A stretch of 64,000 bases of DNA from an uncultured Burkholderiales bacterium (GCA_903844385.1 CAIMTJ010000048.1:1-64000); one strand, 5' to 3'; positions 1 to 8,826 are shown, counted from the first letter of the stretch. The notes: generated by a model from the sequence alone, not told the origin. A program made the numbers and translations.

Positions 1-154
1 ATTTATAACTAACTTTTTATTTCTTTAATATTAATTTACAATATTTTAGATGTATCTTTAATAATTAATATTTAATATTACCGATTTAAAGCTATAATAC
101 GATCAAGTTTTTGATAAAATTTAACTCAAACATTTATTCCATAAAACGTCCCAT
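1..154. promoter_or_regulatory. AT-rich upstream region of winged-helix gene
   Basis: The first 150 bases are overwhelmingly A and T, unlike the rest of the window. A TATAAT hexamer lies at 93-98 with a weak TTTAAT-like -35 near 71-76, suitable for transcribing the gene that starts at 155. Runs of AT are typical of nucleoid-protein binding or of recently acquired DNA, but nothing here proves either. The region continues beyond the left edge. Confidence 0.4.
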
Positions 155-499
155 ATGAAAAACAATAGAATTTATCTGCGGTTTTTGAATCTTCTTGAAG
201 CTGTCGAAGACACACCAGGATTTCCCGATATTGACCTTGAGGCCAAAAAAATCCTTGAAGTCATTGCCATTCGCCATCAAAAGGAAGCCCCTTTGACGGT
301 CACTGAAGCCATGGCATTGAGCCACATTGCGTCTCCGGCCACCATCCACAGGAAACTCGATCAACTCAGAGAGATGGAGTTGATTGACTCTGTCTACCAT
401 GGCGACAACAGAAGAACCAAGTACATGGTGCCAACGGCTTCAGCACTTCAATATTTTGACCGTTTGGGCAAAATCATGACCAAGGCTTTTAAAGTCTGA
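155..499 (+). CDS. Small winged-helix DNA-binding protein
   Basis: This 114-residue protein looks like a winged helix-turn-helix domain with little else. Residues about 45-80 read as a helix-turn-helix (LTVTEAMALSHIASPATIHR) followed by a recognition helix and a charged wing (YHGDNRRTKY), the pattern of MarR-like and related regulators. There is no obvious ligand-binding or dimerisation extension except short flanking helices. It starts at ATG 155, stands alone, and sits directly behind a very AT-rich region, so autoregulation is possible. I cannot assign a target. The DNA-binding fold is fairly likely from the sequence pattern; the regulator role is inferred. Confidence 0.7.
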   Translation: MKNNRIYLRFLNLLEAVEDTPGFPDIDLEAKKILEVIAIRHQKEAPLTVTEAMALSHIASPATIHRKLDQLREMELIDSVYHGDNRRTKYMVPTASALQYFDRLGKIMTKAFKV

Positions 500-511
500 G
501 ACTGGATAGCA

Positions 512-545
512 GACAATTGTTCTCGCATGGCGTGCTTCAATTGTC
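512..545. repeat. Inverted repeat GACAATTG/CAATTGTC
   Basis: A perfect 8-nt inverted repeat (512-519 and 538-545) is separated by 18 nt and lies just behind the winged-helix gene and before the tRNA. There is no T-run after it, so a classical terminator is unlikely. It could be an operator or a weak hairpin. Confidence 0.35.
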
Positions 546-625
546 ATGCATACAGCCCTGAACGCCGCTGCAACTCCAAAGTGCTGAACGTCTAAGCCAA
601 GTACGTCGCGACTCGTCTATTTTTT

Positions 626-699
626 GCGGGTGTAGTTCAATGGTAGAACTTCTGCTTCCCAAGCAAATAACGTGGGTTCGATTCCCATCACCCGCTCCA
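626..699 (+). tRNA. glyU: tRNA-Gly (anticodon CCC)
   Basis: The 74-nt sequence folds as a full cloverleaf: acceptor GCGGGTG/CACCCGC, D arm GTTC/GAAC, anticodon loop TTCCCAA giving anticodon CCC, T stem GTGGG/CCCAT with loop TTCGATT, and an encoded CCA end at 697-699. It decodes the GGG glycine codon. The anticodon stem TCTGC/GCAAA contains one C-A mismatch (positions 28-42 in tRNA numbering), which is unusual. No integrase or duplicated 3' end was seen nearby, so it does not appear to be an occupied attachment site. Confidence 0.96.
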
Positions 700-774
700 C
701 AATTCCTGCCGGGTTATTGCGAGCCTAATTTGGCCTGATCTTAGATGCAAGACGCTCCATCAGCGTGACCCGCA

Positions 775-1416
775 TCAAGCGTGCAAGGTTGCACCAGTTT
801 TGCTTTGAACGTGGGCGAAATCTATACCACTGGCCAGCTTCACCACTTGTAGACCCTTGGGTGTCACATCAAAAACACCAAGATCGGTGATGATCCTGTC
901 GACCACGCCCACACCCGTCAGCGGCAAAGTGCACGAGTTGAGAATTTTTAAATCTTCAGTGCCGTCTTTTTTCTTGGCCACGTGCTCCATCAATACGATC
1001 ACGCGCTTGACTCCTGCCACCAAGTCCATAGCACCCCCCATGCCTTTGACCATTTTTCCGGGGATCATCCAGTTGGCCAAGTCGCCATTGGCGCTGACTT
1101 GCATCGCACCTAAGATCGATAAATTGATCTTCCCTCCACGAATCATGGCAAAACTGTCATGACTTCCAAAAATCGAGGAGCCTTTGATGGTGGTCACCGT
1201 TTGTTTGCCCGCATTGATCAAATCAGCGTCGACTTGATCTTCAGTGGGAAATGGACCAATACCGAGCATGCCATTTTCTGATTGCAGCCACACATCAATA
1301 TGGCTGGGCACATGGTTGGCCACCAAGGTCGGCAAACCGATCCCTAGATTGACATAAAAACCGTCCTCGAGCTCTTGGGCTGCATAGGCGGCCATTTCAT
1401 CGTGAGTCCATGCCAT
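775..1416 (-). CDS. scoB: 3-oxoacid CoA-transferase subunit B
   Basis: Beta subunit of succinyl-CoA:3-ketoacid CoA-transferase, which activates acetoacetate (or a related 3-oxo acid) with CoA from succinyl-CoA. The catalytic glutamate lies in the SENGMLG motif at about residue 47, and the glycine-rich [10 protein letters not shown] segment is near the N terminus. The ATG at 1416 is chosen because AGGAG precedes it by 7 nt; this places it 2 nt after the alpha-subunit stop, so the two subunits are co-translated. Length (213 aa) is normal. Substrate could instead be 3-oxoadipate (PcaIJ type); with an SDR dehydrogenase upstream and a thiolase elsewhere, ketone-body use is the more natural reading. 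Confidence 0.93.
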   Translation of the reverse strand: MAWTHDEMAAYAAQELEDGFYVNLGIGLPTLVANHVPSHIDVWLQSENGMLGIGPFPTEDQVDADLINAGKQTVTTIKGSSIFGSHDSFAMIRGGKINLSILGAMQVSANGDLANWMIPGKMVKGMGGAMDLVAGVKRVIVLMEHVAKKKDGTEDLKILNSCTLPLTGVGVVDRIITDLGVFDVTPKGLQVVKLASGIDFAHVQSKTGATLHA

Positions 1417-1418
1417 GA

Positions 1419-2126
1419 TCAAACTCCTGCTGTTTCTGTGATGGTGCGTTTTTCAATGCGTTTTTCTGGGTTGGGGTTCAACACCAAACGGTGAACATAG
1501 ACCCCAGGGAGGTGAATTTCATCGGGATGCATCTCCCCAAGGCCCACCATTTCTTCCACCTCCACAATGCACACTTTGCCTGACATCGCCACGGCAGGAT
1601 TGAAGTTTCGAGCGGTCAAGCGAAATTGCAAATTCCCAGAGGGGTCTGCCCGGTGGGCTTTCACCAAGGCGATGTCGGGCACCAAGGAGCGCTCCATCAG
1701 GTACACCTCACCATCAAACTCTCGAGTCTCTTTGCCTTCAGCAATAAGGGTGCCCACACCAGTTTTGGTGAAAAAAGCAGGAATTCCAGCACCGCCCGCT
1801 CTGAGCTTTTCAGCAAGGGTACCTTGCGGGGTGAACTCCAGCTCCAACTCGCCAGCCAAATACTGGCGCTCAAACTCTTTGTTTTCACCAACATAGGAGG
1901 CAATCATTTTTTTGACTTGGCGAGATTCAAGCAATTTGCCCAAACCAAAGCCGTCAACACCCGCATTATTGGAGATGACGGTGAAGCCACCCAATCCAGT
2001 GTCCTTTAATGCATCAATCAAGGCTTCAGGGATACCGCACAAGCCAAAACCACCCACGCCAATCAACTGATTGGCTGATACGACGCCCTGGAGAGCCGAA
2101 GCTGCTGAGGGATAAAGTTTATTCAA
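1419..2126 (-). CDS. scoA: 3-oxoacid CoA-transferase subunit A
   Basis: Alpha subunit of the two-subunit CoA-transferase completed by the downstream gene. The N-terminal [16 protein letters not shown] segment is the family glycine-rich CoA-binding signature, and the length (235 aa) fits. The start is a TTG at 2126: there is no ATG in the right place, and AGGAG lies 6 nt upstream, so the TTG is well supported. It is followed at once by scoB. Cytoplasmic; converts a free 3-oxo acid into its CoA thioester for thiolysis. Confidence 0.92.
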   Translation of the reverse strand: MNKLYPSAASALQGVVSANQLIGVGGFGLCGIPEALIDALKDTGLGGFTVISNNAGVDGFGLGKLLESRQVKKMIASYVGENKEFERQYLAGELELEFTPQGTLAEKLRAGGAGIPAFFTKTGVGTLIAEGKETREFDGEVYLMERSLVPDIALVKAHRADPSGNLQFRLTARNFNPAVAMSGKVCIVEVEEMVGLGEMHPDEIHLPGVYVHRLVLNPNPEKRIEKRTITETAGV

Positions 2127-2258
2127 AATAGACTCCTCATAAAAAAGCCAAGCCCATTGGCTTCAAACCATTTTAATTTCTGGGACTCAACAATCCCAAA
2201 ACACATTGAAGACGACAGTTTAACCGCTTGCAAGCGCATCATCTGAGACATCGCGCCA

Positions 2259-3044
2259 TCAGATGGAGAAACCATCGTCCGCCGCAATGATGGAGCCGTT
2301 GATAAAGTGACTCTGCCCACTGCAGAGCATGACCAACAAGGCATCCAAATCAGACGGCACGCCCACACGTTTTCTGGGCAACATTTGGACGAGCTTCTTG
2401 CCTTGATCGGTTTGCCAGTGGTGGTGATTGATCTCTGTGTCAATATAGCCCGGGCAAATTGCGTTTACATTGATACCGTGTCGACCCCACTCCAGTGCCA
2501 TGGCCTTGGTCATGTGAATTATGGCCGCTTTGCTCATGCAATACACGCCAATTTGAGGCAAAACACGAAGCCCTGCTGTGGACGCAATGTTGACAATGTG
2601 CCCCGTCACTTGAGCTCCATGACCTTGAATTTCTTGAGACTTCTCCAACATGTGACGACCTACAGCCTGAGCCACAAAGAACGCCCCTCGAACATTCGTG
2701 TTGAAAACAAAATCAAAATCTTTGGCCGTGACGTCCTTGAGCTTTTGAGTTGAACTGACACCTGAGTTATTGATCAAAATATCAATGGCGCCCACTTCGG
2801 CATCGATGGTCTGAATCGCGGTTTCAATGCTCGTGAGCGAGGTGACGTCCAAGTTGCAAATATGCGCCTGCCCACCCTGGGCCTCAATCTCAGCTCGCAA
2901 GTCCTTGAGTTTGTCGGTTCGCCTTGACGCTAAAACCACCATCGCGCCGGCTTTGGCCAGGGTTTGGGCAAACTGCGCCCCCAAGCCACTCGAGGCTCCC
3001 GTGACCAAGGCCACTCGGCCGGAAAGATCAATGGTATAGGACAT
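2259..3044 (-). CDS. SDR-family oxidoreductase (FabG-like)
   Basis: A 261-residue classical short-chain dehydrogenase. It has the TGASSGLG cofactor motif near residue 16, NNSG in place of the usual NNAG near residue 92, and the YCMSK catalytic Tyr/Lys pair. The R-R-T-D segment after the second beta strand suggests NADP preference (inference). ATG 3044 has AGGAG 7-8 nt upstream. It precedes scoA on the same strand by 132 nt, so a 3-hydroxyacyl or 3-hydroxybutyrate type substrate is plausible but not shown by the sequence. Confidence 0.85.
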   Translation of the reverse strand: MSYTIDLSGRVALVTGASSGLGAQFAQTLAKAGAMVVLASRRTDKLKDLRAEIEAQGGQAHICNLDVTSLTSIETAIQTIDAEVGAIDILINNSGVSSTQKLKDVTAKDFDFVFNTNVRGAFFVAQAVGRHMLEKSQEIQGHGAQVTGHIVNIASTAGLRVLPQIGVYCMSKAAIIHMTKAMALEWGRHGINVNAICPGYIDTEINHHHWQTDQGKKLVQMLPRKRVGVPSDLDALLVMLCSGQSHFINGSIIAADDGFSI

Positions 3045-3309
3045 TTAAAGTGCTCCTCTGAAGGGTGTTTTGCACCCCATGTTGTGAACATTTGATGGAC
3101 CGACAATTGCGTTTGGGTCAACCCAGATTGGGACTGCTTGTCACCGACATACAGAAGCAACTGTAACGCATTGTGAACGCTGTTCTCAGGTCATCCCCTT
3201 ATCCCACGGGTCAACTGGGGCATGGCAGCTAAATATTATGGTGCTCGTGCCCGCTGATGAGATCCAACAGGACTAAAATTATTGTTCATTCAACCACCTG
3301 ACAGCCACC

Positions 3310-5007
3310 ATGAACGCCACAGACATTCTTTCCCAATTTGGTCCACGCGAATCGATGGCCTATGACGTTTTGATTGTAGGTGCAGGACCCGCGGGACTGG
3401 CTAGCGCCATTCACTTGAAACAATTGGCGCTGGCCAAAGGCCAAGAGGTTTCAGTCGCTGTCCTTGAAAAAGGCGCTGAAGCTGGGGCGCACACCTTGTC
3501 TGGGGCCATCATGGACCCCAAAGCGCTCAATGAGCTGTTTCCAGATTGGCGTGAGCGTGGTGCGCCTTTGCACCAAGCTGTGACTGAAGATGCGTTCATG
3601 TTCCTGTCGCAAAAGGGGGGGTGGCGCACACCCAATTGGTTGCTGCCCGCATGTTTTCAAAACCACGGGAACTACATCATCAGCTTGGGTGAATTGACGC
3701 AGTGGCTGGCCCAACAAGCGGAGAGCTTGGGGGTGGAGATCTTCCCAGGCTTTGCTGCGGCTGAGATTTTGTACAACGACGATGAGAGTGTGAAAGGCGT
3801 TGCCACAGGCAATATGGGTGTCGACAAAGACGGCAACCCAGGGAGTCAATTCCAACTCGGTATGGAAATCCACGCCAAGTACACCTTCTTTGCCGAGGGT
3901 TCACGTGGCCATTTGGGCCGCGAGCTGATGGCCAAATTTAAACTCAATGAAGGCAAAGACCCCCAAAGTTACGCCTTGGGCATCAAGGAATTATGGGAAA
4001 TTGATCCCGCCAGACACCAACCAGGGCTTGCTCTGCATTCAGCGGGATGGCCACTGGACTCCAAGACCTATGGCGGTTCATTCCTCTACCACCTCCCAGA
4101 TAACAAAGTGGCGGTCGGCTTTGTCGTGGGACTGGATTACCAAAATCCGTGGCTCAGCCCCTTTGAAGAATTTCAGCGATTTAAAACCCACCCCAACATC
4201 CGTTGGTATTTTGAAGCCCAAGACAGTCATGGCATCAAAGTGGGCAAGCGCTTGGCCTATGGTGCTCGCGCCATCACGGCAGGTGGGCTATTGAGTTTGC
4301 CGCAGACCGCTTTTCCAGGCGGGGTTTTGGTCGGATGTGAGGCCGGCTACCTCAATGCCAGCCGCATTAAAGGCTCGCACGCCGCGATCAAAACTGGCAT
4401 GCTGGCAGCTCAAGCAGCGTTTGACGCATTGCAAGCAGGTCGCTCACATGACACGCTCTCGCAGTATCCCGCCGACTTCAAAGCAAGTTGGCTCTATCAA
4501 GAACTCTACAAGGCTCGCAATTTCAAACAATGGTTCAAGAAAGGGCAATTCATCGGCACTTTGATGACCGGAATAGAGCAGTTTTTGCTGGGTGGACATT
4601 TCCCCTGGACACTGCGCCGCAAGTCGGCCGATCACGAGTCGCTCAAGGCAGCCCAAGACTGTACGCCCATTGCATACCCCAAGCCTGATGGTGTTCTGAG
4701 TTTTGATCGCTTGAGCAGTGTTTTTATCAGCAACACCAATCACGCTGATAATCAACCCATTCATCTGACGCTCAAGGATGCCAAAGTGCCGGATCAACTC
4801 AATTGGCCCAAGTATGCAGGTCCCGAATCACGCTACTGCCCAGCAGGTGTCTATGAGTACATTGAAGACGAGCACCACCAGCACAAACTGCACATCAACG
4901 CGCAAAACTGTGTTCATTGCAAGACCTGCGACATCAAGGACCCGAGTCAAAACATTGTTTGGGTCACACCCGAAGGCGGTGGCGGTCCCGTCTACAGTGG
5001 CATGTAA
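3310..5007 (+). CDS. Electron transfer flavoprotein-ubiquinone oxidoreductase
   Basis: Membrane-associated enzyme that takes electrons from reduced ETF (from fatty and amino acid dehydrogenases) and reduces ubiquinone. The FAD-binding GAGPAG is at residues 24-29. The C-terminal domain carries the [4Fe-4S] cysteines, from the CPAG near residue 518 to CVHCKTC near 540, and the protein ends in the family-typical GGGGPVYSGM. Length (565 aa) matches the family. The ETF subunits are not in this window. It is divergent from the SDR/scoAB operon, with about 265 nt between, and 59 nt ahead of gcvH. Confidence 0.95.
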   Translation: MNATDILSQFGPRESMAYDVLIVGAGPAGLASAIHLKQLALAKGQEVSVAVLEKGAEAGAHTLSGAIMDPKALNELFPDWRERGAPLHQAVTEDAFMFLSQKGGWRTPNWLLPACFQNHGNYIISLGELTQWLAQQAESLGVEIFPGFAAAEILYNDDESVKGVATGNMGVDKDGNPGSQFQLGMEIHAKYTFFAEGSRGHLGRELMAKFKLNEGKDPQSYALGIKELWEIDPARHQPGLALHSAGWPLDSKTYGGSFLYHLPDNKVAVGFVVGLDYQNPWLSPFEEFQRFKTHPNIRWYFEAQDSHGIKVGKRLAYGARAITAGGLLSLPQTAFPGGVLVGCEAGYLNASRIKGSHAAIKTGMLAAQAAFDALQAGRSHDTLSQYPADFKASWLYQELYKARNFKQWFKKGQFIGTLMTGIEQFLLGGHFPWTLRRKSADHESLKAAQDCTPIAYPKPDGVLSFDRLSSVFISNTNHADNQPIHLTLKDAKVPDQLNWPKYAGPESRYCPAGVYEYIEDEHHQHKLHINAQNCVHCKTCDIKDPSQNIVWVTPEGGGGPVYSGM

Positions 5008-5066
5008 ACATCCAGTCCCTTTAGAGTCTTAAAACCCCCACAACCCTCTCTTTTTATTCTTACACC

Positions 5067-5432
5067 ATGAGCTATTTATTTTCCGCGCAACACCAATGGA
5101 TCCAAGAGCAAAACGATCACCATGTGGTGGGAATTACCGAGCATGCACAAGAAACATTGGGCGACGTGGTCTTTGTGCAACTGCCTAAAGTGGGGGAGCA
5201 CTTTCAACAAAACGAGGTGGTCTGCGCAGTTGAATCGGTCAAGGCCGCATCCGATGTGTTTGCACCCGTATCGGGAACGGTCACCGAAGTCAACCCCAAG
5301 CTCACCCAAGACCCTTCGCTGGTGAACGCCGACCCAATGGGCCAGGCCTGGTTTTTCAAATTCGCCATTGACAACTCAGAGGAATTGAACGCCCTCATGG
5401 ATGAAAAAGATTACCTCAAAAGCCTGGGCTAA
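5067..5432 (+). CDS. gcvH: Glycine cleavage system H protein
   Basis: Lipoyl-carrier protein of 121 residues. The lipoylated lysine is K59 in the ESVKAASDV motif, within the usual beta-barrel sequence from the GITEHAQETLGDVVFVQLP segment to the C terminus. H protein shuttles the aminomethyl group between GcvP, GcvT and Lpd, and in some bacteria also serves lipoate transfer. Neither gcvT nor gcvP is adjacent, which is unusual; the gene follows the ETF-quinone oxidoreductase by 59 nt and may be co-transcribed with it. Identity is secure; why it is separated is unknown. Confidence 0.94.
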   Translation: MSYLFSAQHQWIQEQNDHHVVGITEHAQETLGDVVFVQLPKVGEHFQQNEVVCAVESVKAASDVFAPVSGTVTEVNPKLTQDPSLVNADPMGQAWFFKFAIDNSEELNALMDEKDYLKSLG

Positions 5433-5743
5433 ATAACACATCAGGACCTCGTCAGTGAGTGATTTCAGAAAAAATATTTATATTGAAATTGGCGTGAAAC
5501 ATTTTTTATTTTCTAAAAAAATTGCTCTTTTTTTCAGCCAAAGACTAAATAACGAGCACACCGACAGGATCATTGAAGATCAAGGCTTTTGCTGTTTTCA
5601 AGGCTGACTTACCCACAAATTCTGTGGATAACTTTTGCCCATTTTGGAAAATGTTTCACGACTCGCGACCAACAGGCCGCAAAAACAAGCTTGACTCCAG
5701 GGAAAATTATCCCTTTCAATTGCAATCATGAAGCCCATCTCGG
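5433..5743. other. Intergenic region, AT-rich, with one DnaA box
   Basis: These 311 bases separate two convergent genes. The first half is rich in A/T runs; no Rho-independent terminator is evident. The second half holds a perfect DnaA box (listed separately) and a CCACA-AATTC-TGTGG dyad. I see no open reading frame that resembles a protein and no recognisable RNA. Confidence 0.5.
5623..5631 (-). promoter_or_regulatory. Consensus DnaA box
   Basis: TTATCCACA on the minus strand exactly matches the strong DnaA-binding consensus. It is a single site without the cluster expected of oriC, in a convergent intergenic region rather than a promoter. A titration or control site is conceivable; chance occurrence of a 9-mer is also possible. 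Confidence 0.4.
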
Positions 5744-6949
5744 TCAAGGCAAATGAGCACCATACGCTTTTGCAAGTCGCTCAAGACCTTGCTCAATCAA
5801 GCTCACACTCGAGGTTGCGAACGACAACCTGAACGTACTCGCATCCGGATTGTTCGCGTAAAAAGGCGCCCCCGGCACAAAGGCCACACCATTGGCAATG
5901 GCACGCTTTGCAAACTCCACACCGTCAGCAAGTTGGCCTTGATGCCCAGTCAGTTTGGCCCAAAAGAATAAGCCACCTAGGGGTTGCGTGAACGACAGTG
6001 CTGGCCCAAAATGTTTAACCAACCCCTGGCCCATAGAGACCGCGCGCGCGCCATACACTTGCCGCACATGACTCAAAGTTTGAGGCATGCGACCGCTTTT
6101 TAAGTAAGAGGCAGCGGTGGCTTGTGCAAATGTGGAAGTGTGAGCATCGCTGAATTGTTTGCACATGGTGGCTTTGGCGAGCAAATCCGCAGGCGCCACC
6201 ATCCAGCCCACTCTCAAACCTGGGCTGAGCACCTTACTTAAGCTTCCGCAATAAACCAACCAGTCCCGGCTCCCGGGGACTTGATCACTCAAGGACAACA
6301 ATGTTGGCGGTGGCTCGTCATGGAAATACAAATCCCCATAAGGGTCATCCTCCACAATCAAGGTCTTGTACTTCACCGCCAACTCCAACACCTTGGTGCG
6401 GCGCTCGAGGCTTAGTAAGGCACCACTGGGATTGCCAAATGTGGGCACCAAATAAATTAATTTAGGCCGATGCGCGATGATCATTTCTTCCAAAAGGTCA
6501 ACCCTTACCCCGTGTTCATCGATCGGAACACCCAAGACCTGGGGCCCATACAATTTAAAGCATTGAATGGTTGCCAAAAATGTCGGTGCCTCCACCAGTG
6601 CAACATCCCCAGCTTCAAGCATGGTTTTACCCACCAAATCCAATGCTTGCTGACTCCCCGTGGTCACAATCAGTGAGTTAGCGCTCACATTTGAAATTCC
6701 TTTTTGCGAGAGAAAGTGTGCCAACTCCTCGCGAAGGGCTGGAAACCCTTCCGTCGCACCGTACTGCAGCGCACTGGCTGGCGCATCCCTTAAGACTTGC
6801 TCACTGGCTTGCTGGATGCCTTCCACATCAAACATGGCGCTGTCAGGAAAACCTCCTGCAAAACTGATGATGCCGGGTTGACCCAAGAGCTTGAACAGTT
6901 CTCGAATCGCTGAAGTCTCCACGAGGTCTAAACGTTTGGCAAATTGCAT
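5744..6949 (-). CDS. PLP-dependent aminotransferase, class I/II (LysN/AAA type)
   Basis: A 401-residue fold-type I aminotransferase of the group related to 2-aminoadipate aminotransferase and to the catalytic half of MocR regulators, but without a DNA-binding domain. Visible signatures are the N-terminal ISFAGGFPDSAMF, TTGSQQALDL in the cofactor region, VPTFGNPSG, EDDPYGDL, and the Schiff-base lysine in YCGSLSKVLSPGLRVG. Its substrate cannot be read from sequence; aromatic, branched or 2-aminoadipate-type amino acids are the family range. It starts only 34 nt from the divergent nth gene, so their promoters must overlap. Confidence 0.88.
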   Translation of the reverse strand: MQFAKRLDLVETSAIRELFKLLGQPGIISFAGGFPDSAMFDVEGIQQASEQVLRDAPASALQYGATEGFPALREELAHFLSQKGISNVSANSLIVTTGSQQALDLVGKTMLEAGDVALVEAPTFLATIQCFKLYGPQVLGVPIDEHGVRVDLLEEMIIAHRPKLIYLVPTFGNPSGALLSLERRTKVLELAVKYKTLIVEDDPYGDLYFHDEPPPTLLSLSDQVPGSRDWLVYCGSLSKVLSPGLRVGWMVAPADLLAKATMCKQFSDAHTSTFAQATAASYLKSGRMPQTLSHVRQVYGARAVSMGQGLVKHFGPALSFTQPLGGLFFWAKLTGHQGQLADGVEFAKRAIANGVAFVPGAPFYANNPDASTFRLSFATSSVSLIEQGLERLAKAYGAHLP

Positions 6950-6983
6950 GTAAAAATAAGAGAATGACTTCTCTGGTTAAAAA

Positions 6984-7646
6984 ATGAACAAACAACAGAT
7001 CGAGCCTTTTTTTGCAATCTTGCAAGCGGCCAATCCACACCCTCAAACAGAACTCGAGTATACGAGCGTGTTTGAACTCTTGTGTGCGGTCTTGATGTCG
7101 GCCCAAGCCACCGATGTGAGCGTGAACAAAGCCACTCGGGTTTTGTTCAAAGTGGCCAATACCCCAGAACAAATCGTCAAACTTGGCTTAACTCGGCTGG
7201 AGAACCACATCAAAACGATCGGACTCTACAAAAGCAAAGCCAAGCATTTGATTCAAACTTCAAACATATTGATCGACCAGTTCCAATCGCAAGTTCCCCG
7301 CACTCGCGAGGAACTCGAAAGCTTGCCAGGCGTGGGTAGAAAAACCGCGAATGTGGTGCTCAATTGTGCGTTCAACGAACCCACCATCGCCGTTGACACT
7401 CATATCTTTCGCGTGAGCAACCGTGTGGGACTGGCCAAGGGCAAAACCCCCCTGGAAGTCGAACTCGCTCTTTTGAAACGCGTGCCTCATGAGTACCAAC
7501 TGCACGCACACCACTGGTTAATTTTACATGGCCGCTATGTTTGCAAAGCGCGAACGCCCTTGTGTCAAGCCTGCGCATTGTCGAATTATTGCGATTACGC
7601 CAAGAAACTCAAGCCCCCAGCTCGCAAAGCACGTTCACCCCAATGA
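6984..7646 (+). CDS. nth: Endonuclease III
   Basis: Base-excision repair glycosylase/AP lyase acting on oxidised pyrimidines. The helix-hairpin-helix LPGVGRKTANVVLN carries the catalytic lysine K120 and the aspartate D138 lies in VDTHIF, the same numbering as the E. coli enzyme. The C-terminal [4Fe-4S] loop has four cysteines with the canonical spacing C-X6-C-X2-C-X5-C (from VCKARTPLC to NYC). Length 220 aa is normal. A short basic tail follows the cluster loop. Confidence 0.97.
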   Translation: MNKQQIEPFFAILQAANPHPQTELEYTSVFELLCAVLMSAQATDVSVNKATRVLFKVANTPEQIVKLGLTRLENHIKTIGLYKSKAKHLIQTSNILIDQFQSQVPRTREELESLPGVGRKTANVVLNCAFNEPTIAVDTHIFRVSNRVGLAKGKTPLEVELALLKRVPHEYQLHAHHWLILHGRYVCKARTPLCQACALSNYCDYAKKLKPPARKARSPQ

Positions 7647-7756
7647 GCCCGAGCTGCCAGTGCGGTGAACACCATGAGGCACCGGAGCGCTGAATTTCAT
7701 CGATTTCCTTGAAAGCCCAGCAGTAACAAGCGCAAAATAGCAATTTGCGCTTTAAA

Positions 7757-7987
7757 ATGAGCCCCATGCCTGCCCATCCCTTGCAAGAACAGATCGCTCA
7801 ACGCGTTGAGCGCTTACTCTTACGACACGAAGAGTTGCAACGCACCAATGCACTGTTGATCGAACAAATCGCTCAATTGACGCGTGAGCGCGACCAGTTC
7901 AAAAGCAGACTCGAGACCGCCAGGCACCGCATCGATGCACTTTTAGATCGACTCCCTGAAGAGGTCAATGCCAAGGAGAGCAAATGA
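7757..7987 (+). CDS. Small coiled-coil protein upstream of zapA (TIGR02449-like)
   Basis: A 76-residue protein that is almost one continuous amphipathic helix rich in Leu, Gln, Glu and Arg, with heptad-like spacing, i.e. a coiled coil. Small proteins of this type commonly sit just before zapA in beta- and gammaproteobacteria. Its stop overlaps the zapA start by 4 nt (ATGA), so the two are translationally coupled and a role in the Z-ring is a reasonable inference. The start could be ATG 7757 or ATG 7766; neither has a clear Shine-Dalgarno sequence. Confidence 0.75.
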   Translation: MSPMPAHPLQEQIAQRVERLLLRHEELQRTNALLIEQIAQLTRERDQFKSRLETARHRIDALLDRLPEEVNAKESK

Positions 7988-8304
7988 GTCAAATTGAAGT
8001 TCAAATCATGGGGCAAGGCTACGCCTTGGCATGCCCTGATGGCTCAGAAGAGCGTCTAGAAGCGGCGGTGAGCAATGTTGACTTGGCAATGTGCAAAATC
8101 CGTGATGCTGGAAAAATCAAAGCCCGCGAGAGAATTGCGGTTTTGGCGGCGATCAACATTGCCTTTGATTCGACCTCTCCCGCCGATGCCCCCGCGTCCA
8201 CCCCAACAGAAGACCTCAATACGAGCGCAGCTTCGAACGCGATGCTCGAGTCATTGTTAAAGCGCCTGGACGAAGTCTTGGCCGTCGATGGCCAACTGCT
8301 CTAA
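7984..8304 (+). CDS. zapA: Cell division protein ZapA
   Basis: Z-ring-associated protein that bundles FtsZ filaments at midcell. The 106-residue sequence shows the N-terminal beta-strand region (VEIQ-like QIEVQIMGQGYALACPDG) and a helical ERIAVLAAINIAFD segment, followed by an Ala/Pro/Ser-rich linker and a short final helix, consistent with the ZapA dimerisation architecture. It is coupled to the coiled-coil gene by a 4-nt overlap. A 6S RNA gene lies a little downstream, the arrangement known from many proteobacteria, though here one opposite-strand gene intervenes. Confidence 0.9.
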   Translation: MSQIEVQIMGQGYALACPDGSEERLEAAVSNVDLAMCKIRDAGKIKARERIAVLAAINIAFDSTSPADAPASTPTEDLNTSAASNAMLESLLKRLDEVLAVDGQLL

Positions 8305-8346
8305 CGCTTGAGCGGGCTGCGCCCGAGCACTTGTAGCCGTTGAAGC

Positions 8347-8826
8347 TCACCCACGAGTAAGCCAAAACGTTTGGTGCAACTGGGCAATCTCTTGTCGCAC
8401 TTCGGGTACAGGGCCAATGATTTCAAAGCGCTTTTGACCGCTTCCCAATACCACTCTGGAGCTCAGATCCATGGTGGGATTTTCTGAATGGTTACCCGTG
8501 TAGTCCAGCAGATCGCGCTCGCTCAAGCCATACACCAATCGACCAATATGGGCCCAATATTGTGTGCCCGAGCACATCGCGCAAGGCTCCACTGTGGTCA
8601 CCAAGGTGCATTGCCACAAAAATTCAGCCTCATAAGTGGCATAAGCCCTGGCCGCCAAGACGGATTCGGCGTGCTGCACAGTATCCAAGTTGCCTTGTTC
8701 ATCGAGCACAGTTGTTTGGTCTGGGGCCACCAAAATCGCACCAAAAGGGTGAGCGCCCGATTGCATGGCGCGACGCGCGACATCGTTGGCCGACAACAGA
8801 TGTGGGATGACCCAGTGGGGTGTCAT
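8347..8826 (-). CDS. Nucleoside deaminase (cytidine/guanine deaminase-like)
   Basis: A 159-residue zinc deaminase. The HAE motif (proton-shuttle Glu) is near residue 53 and the zinc-ligand PCAMC motif near residue 80; the layout matches the CDA/TadA superfamily. It is not TadA in an obvious way: the region after PCAMCSGTQYWAHIGRLVYG resembles guanine/nucleoside deaminases of the GuaD-like group. The base deaminated cannot be decided from sequence. It is convergent with zapA and separates it from the 6S RNA. Confidence 0.82.
   Translation of the reverse strand: MTPHWVIPHLLSANDVARRAMQSGAHPFGAILVAPDQTTVLDEQGNLDTVQHAESVLAARAYATYEAEFLWQCTLVTTVEPCAMCSGTQYWAHIGRLVYGLSERDLLDYTGNHSENPTMDLSSRVVLGSGQKRFEIIGPVPEVRQEIAQLHQTFWLTRG

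Noticed and set aside
626-760. tRNA-Gly as integration site
   Set aside because: No duplicated 3' end, integrase or island genes within reach.
5433-5743. Possible replication origin
   Set aside because: Only one perfect DnaA box, no cluster, no dnaA/dnaN/rpmH neighbours.
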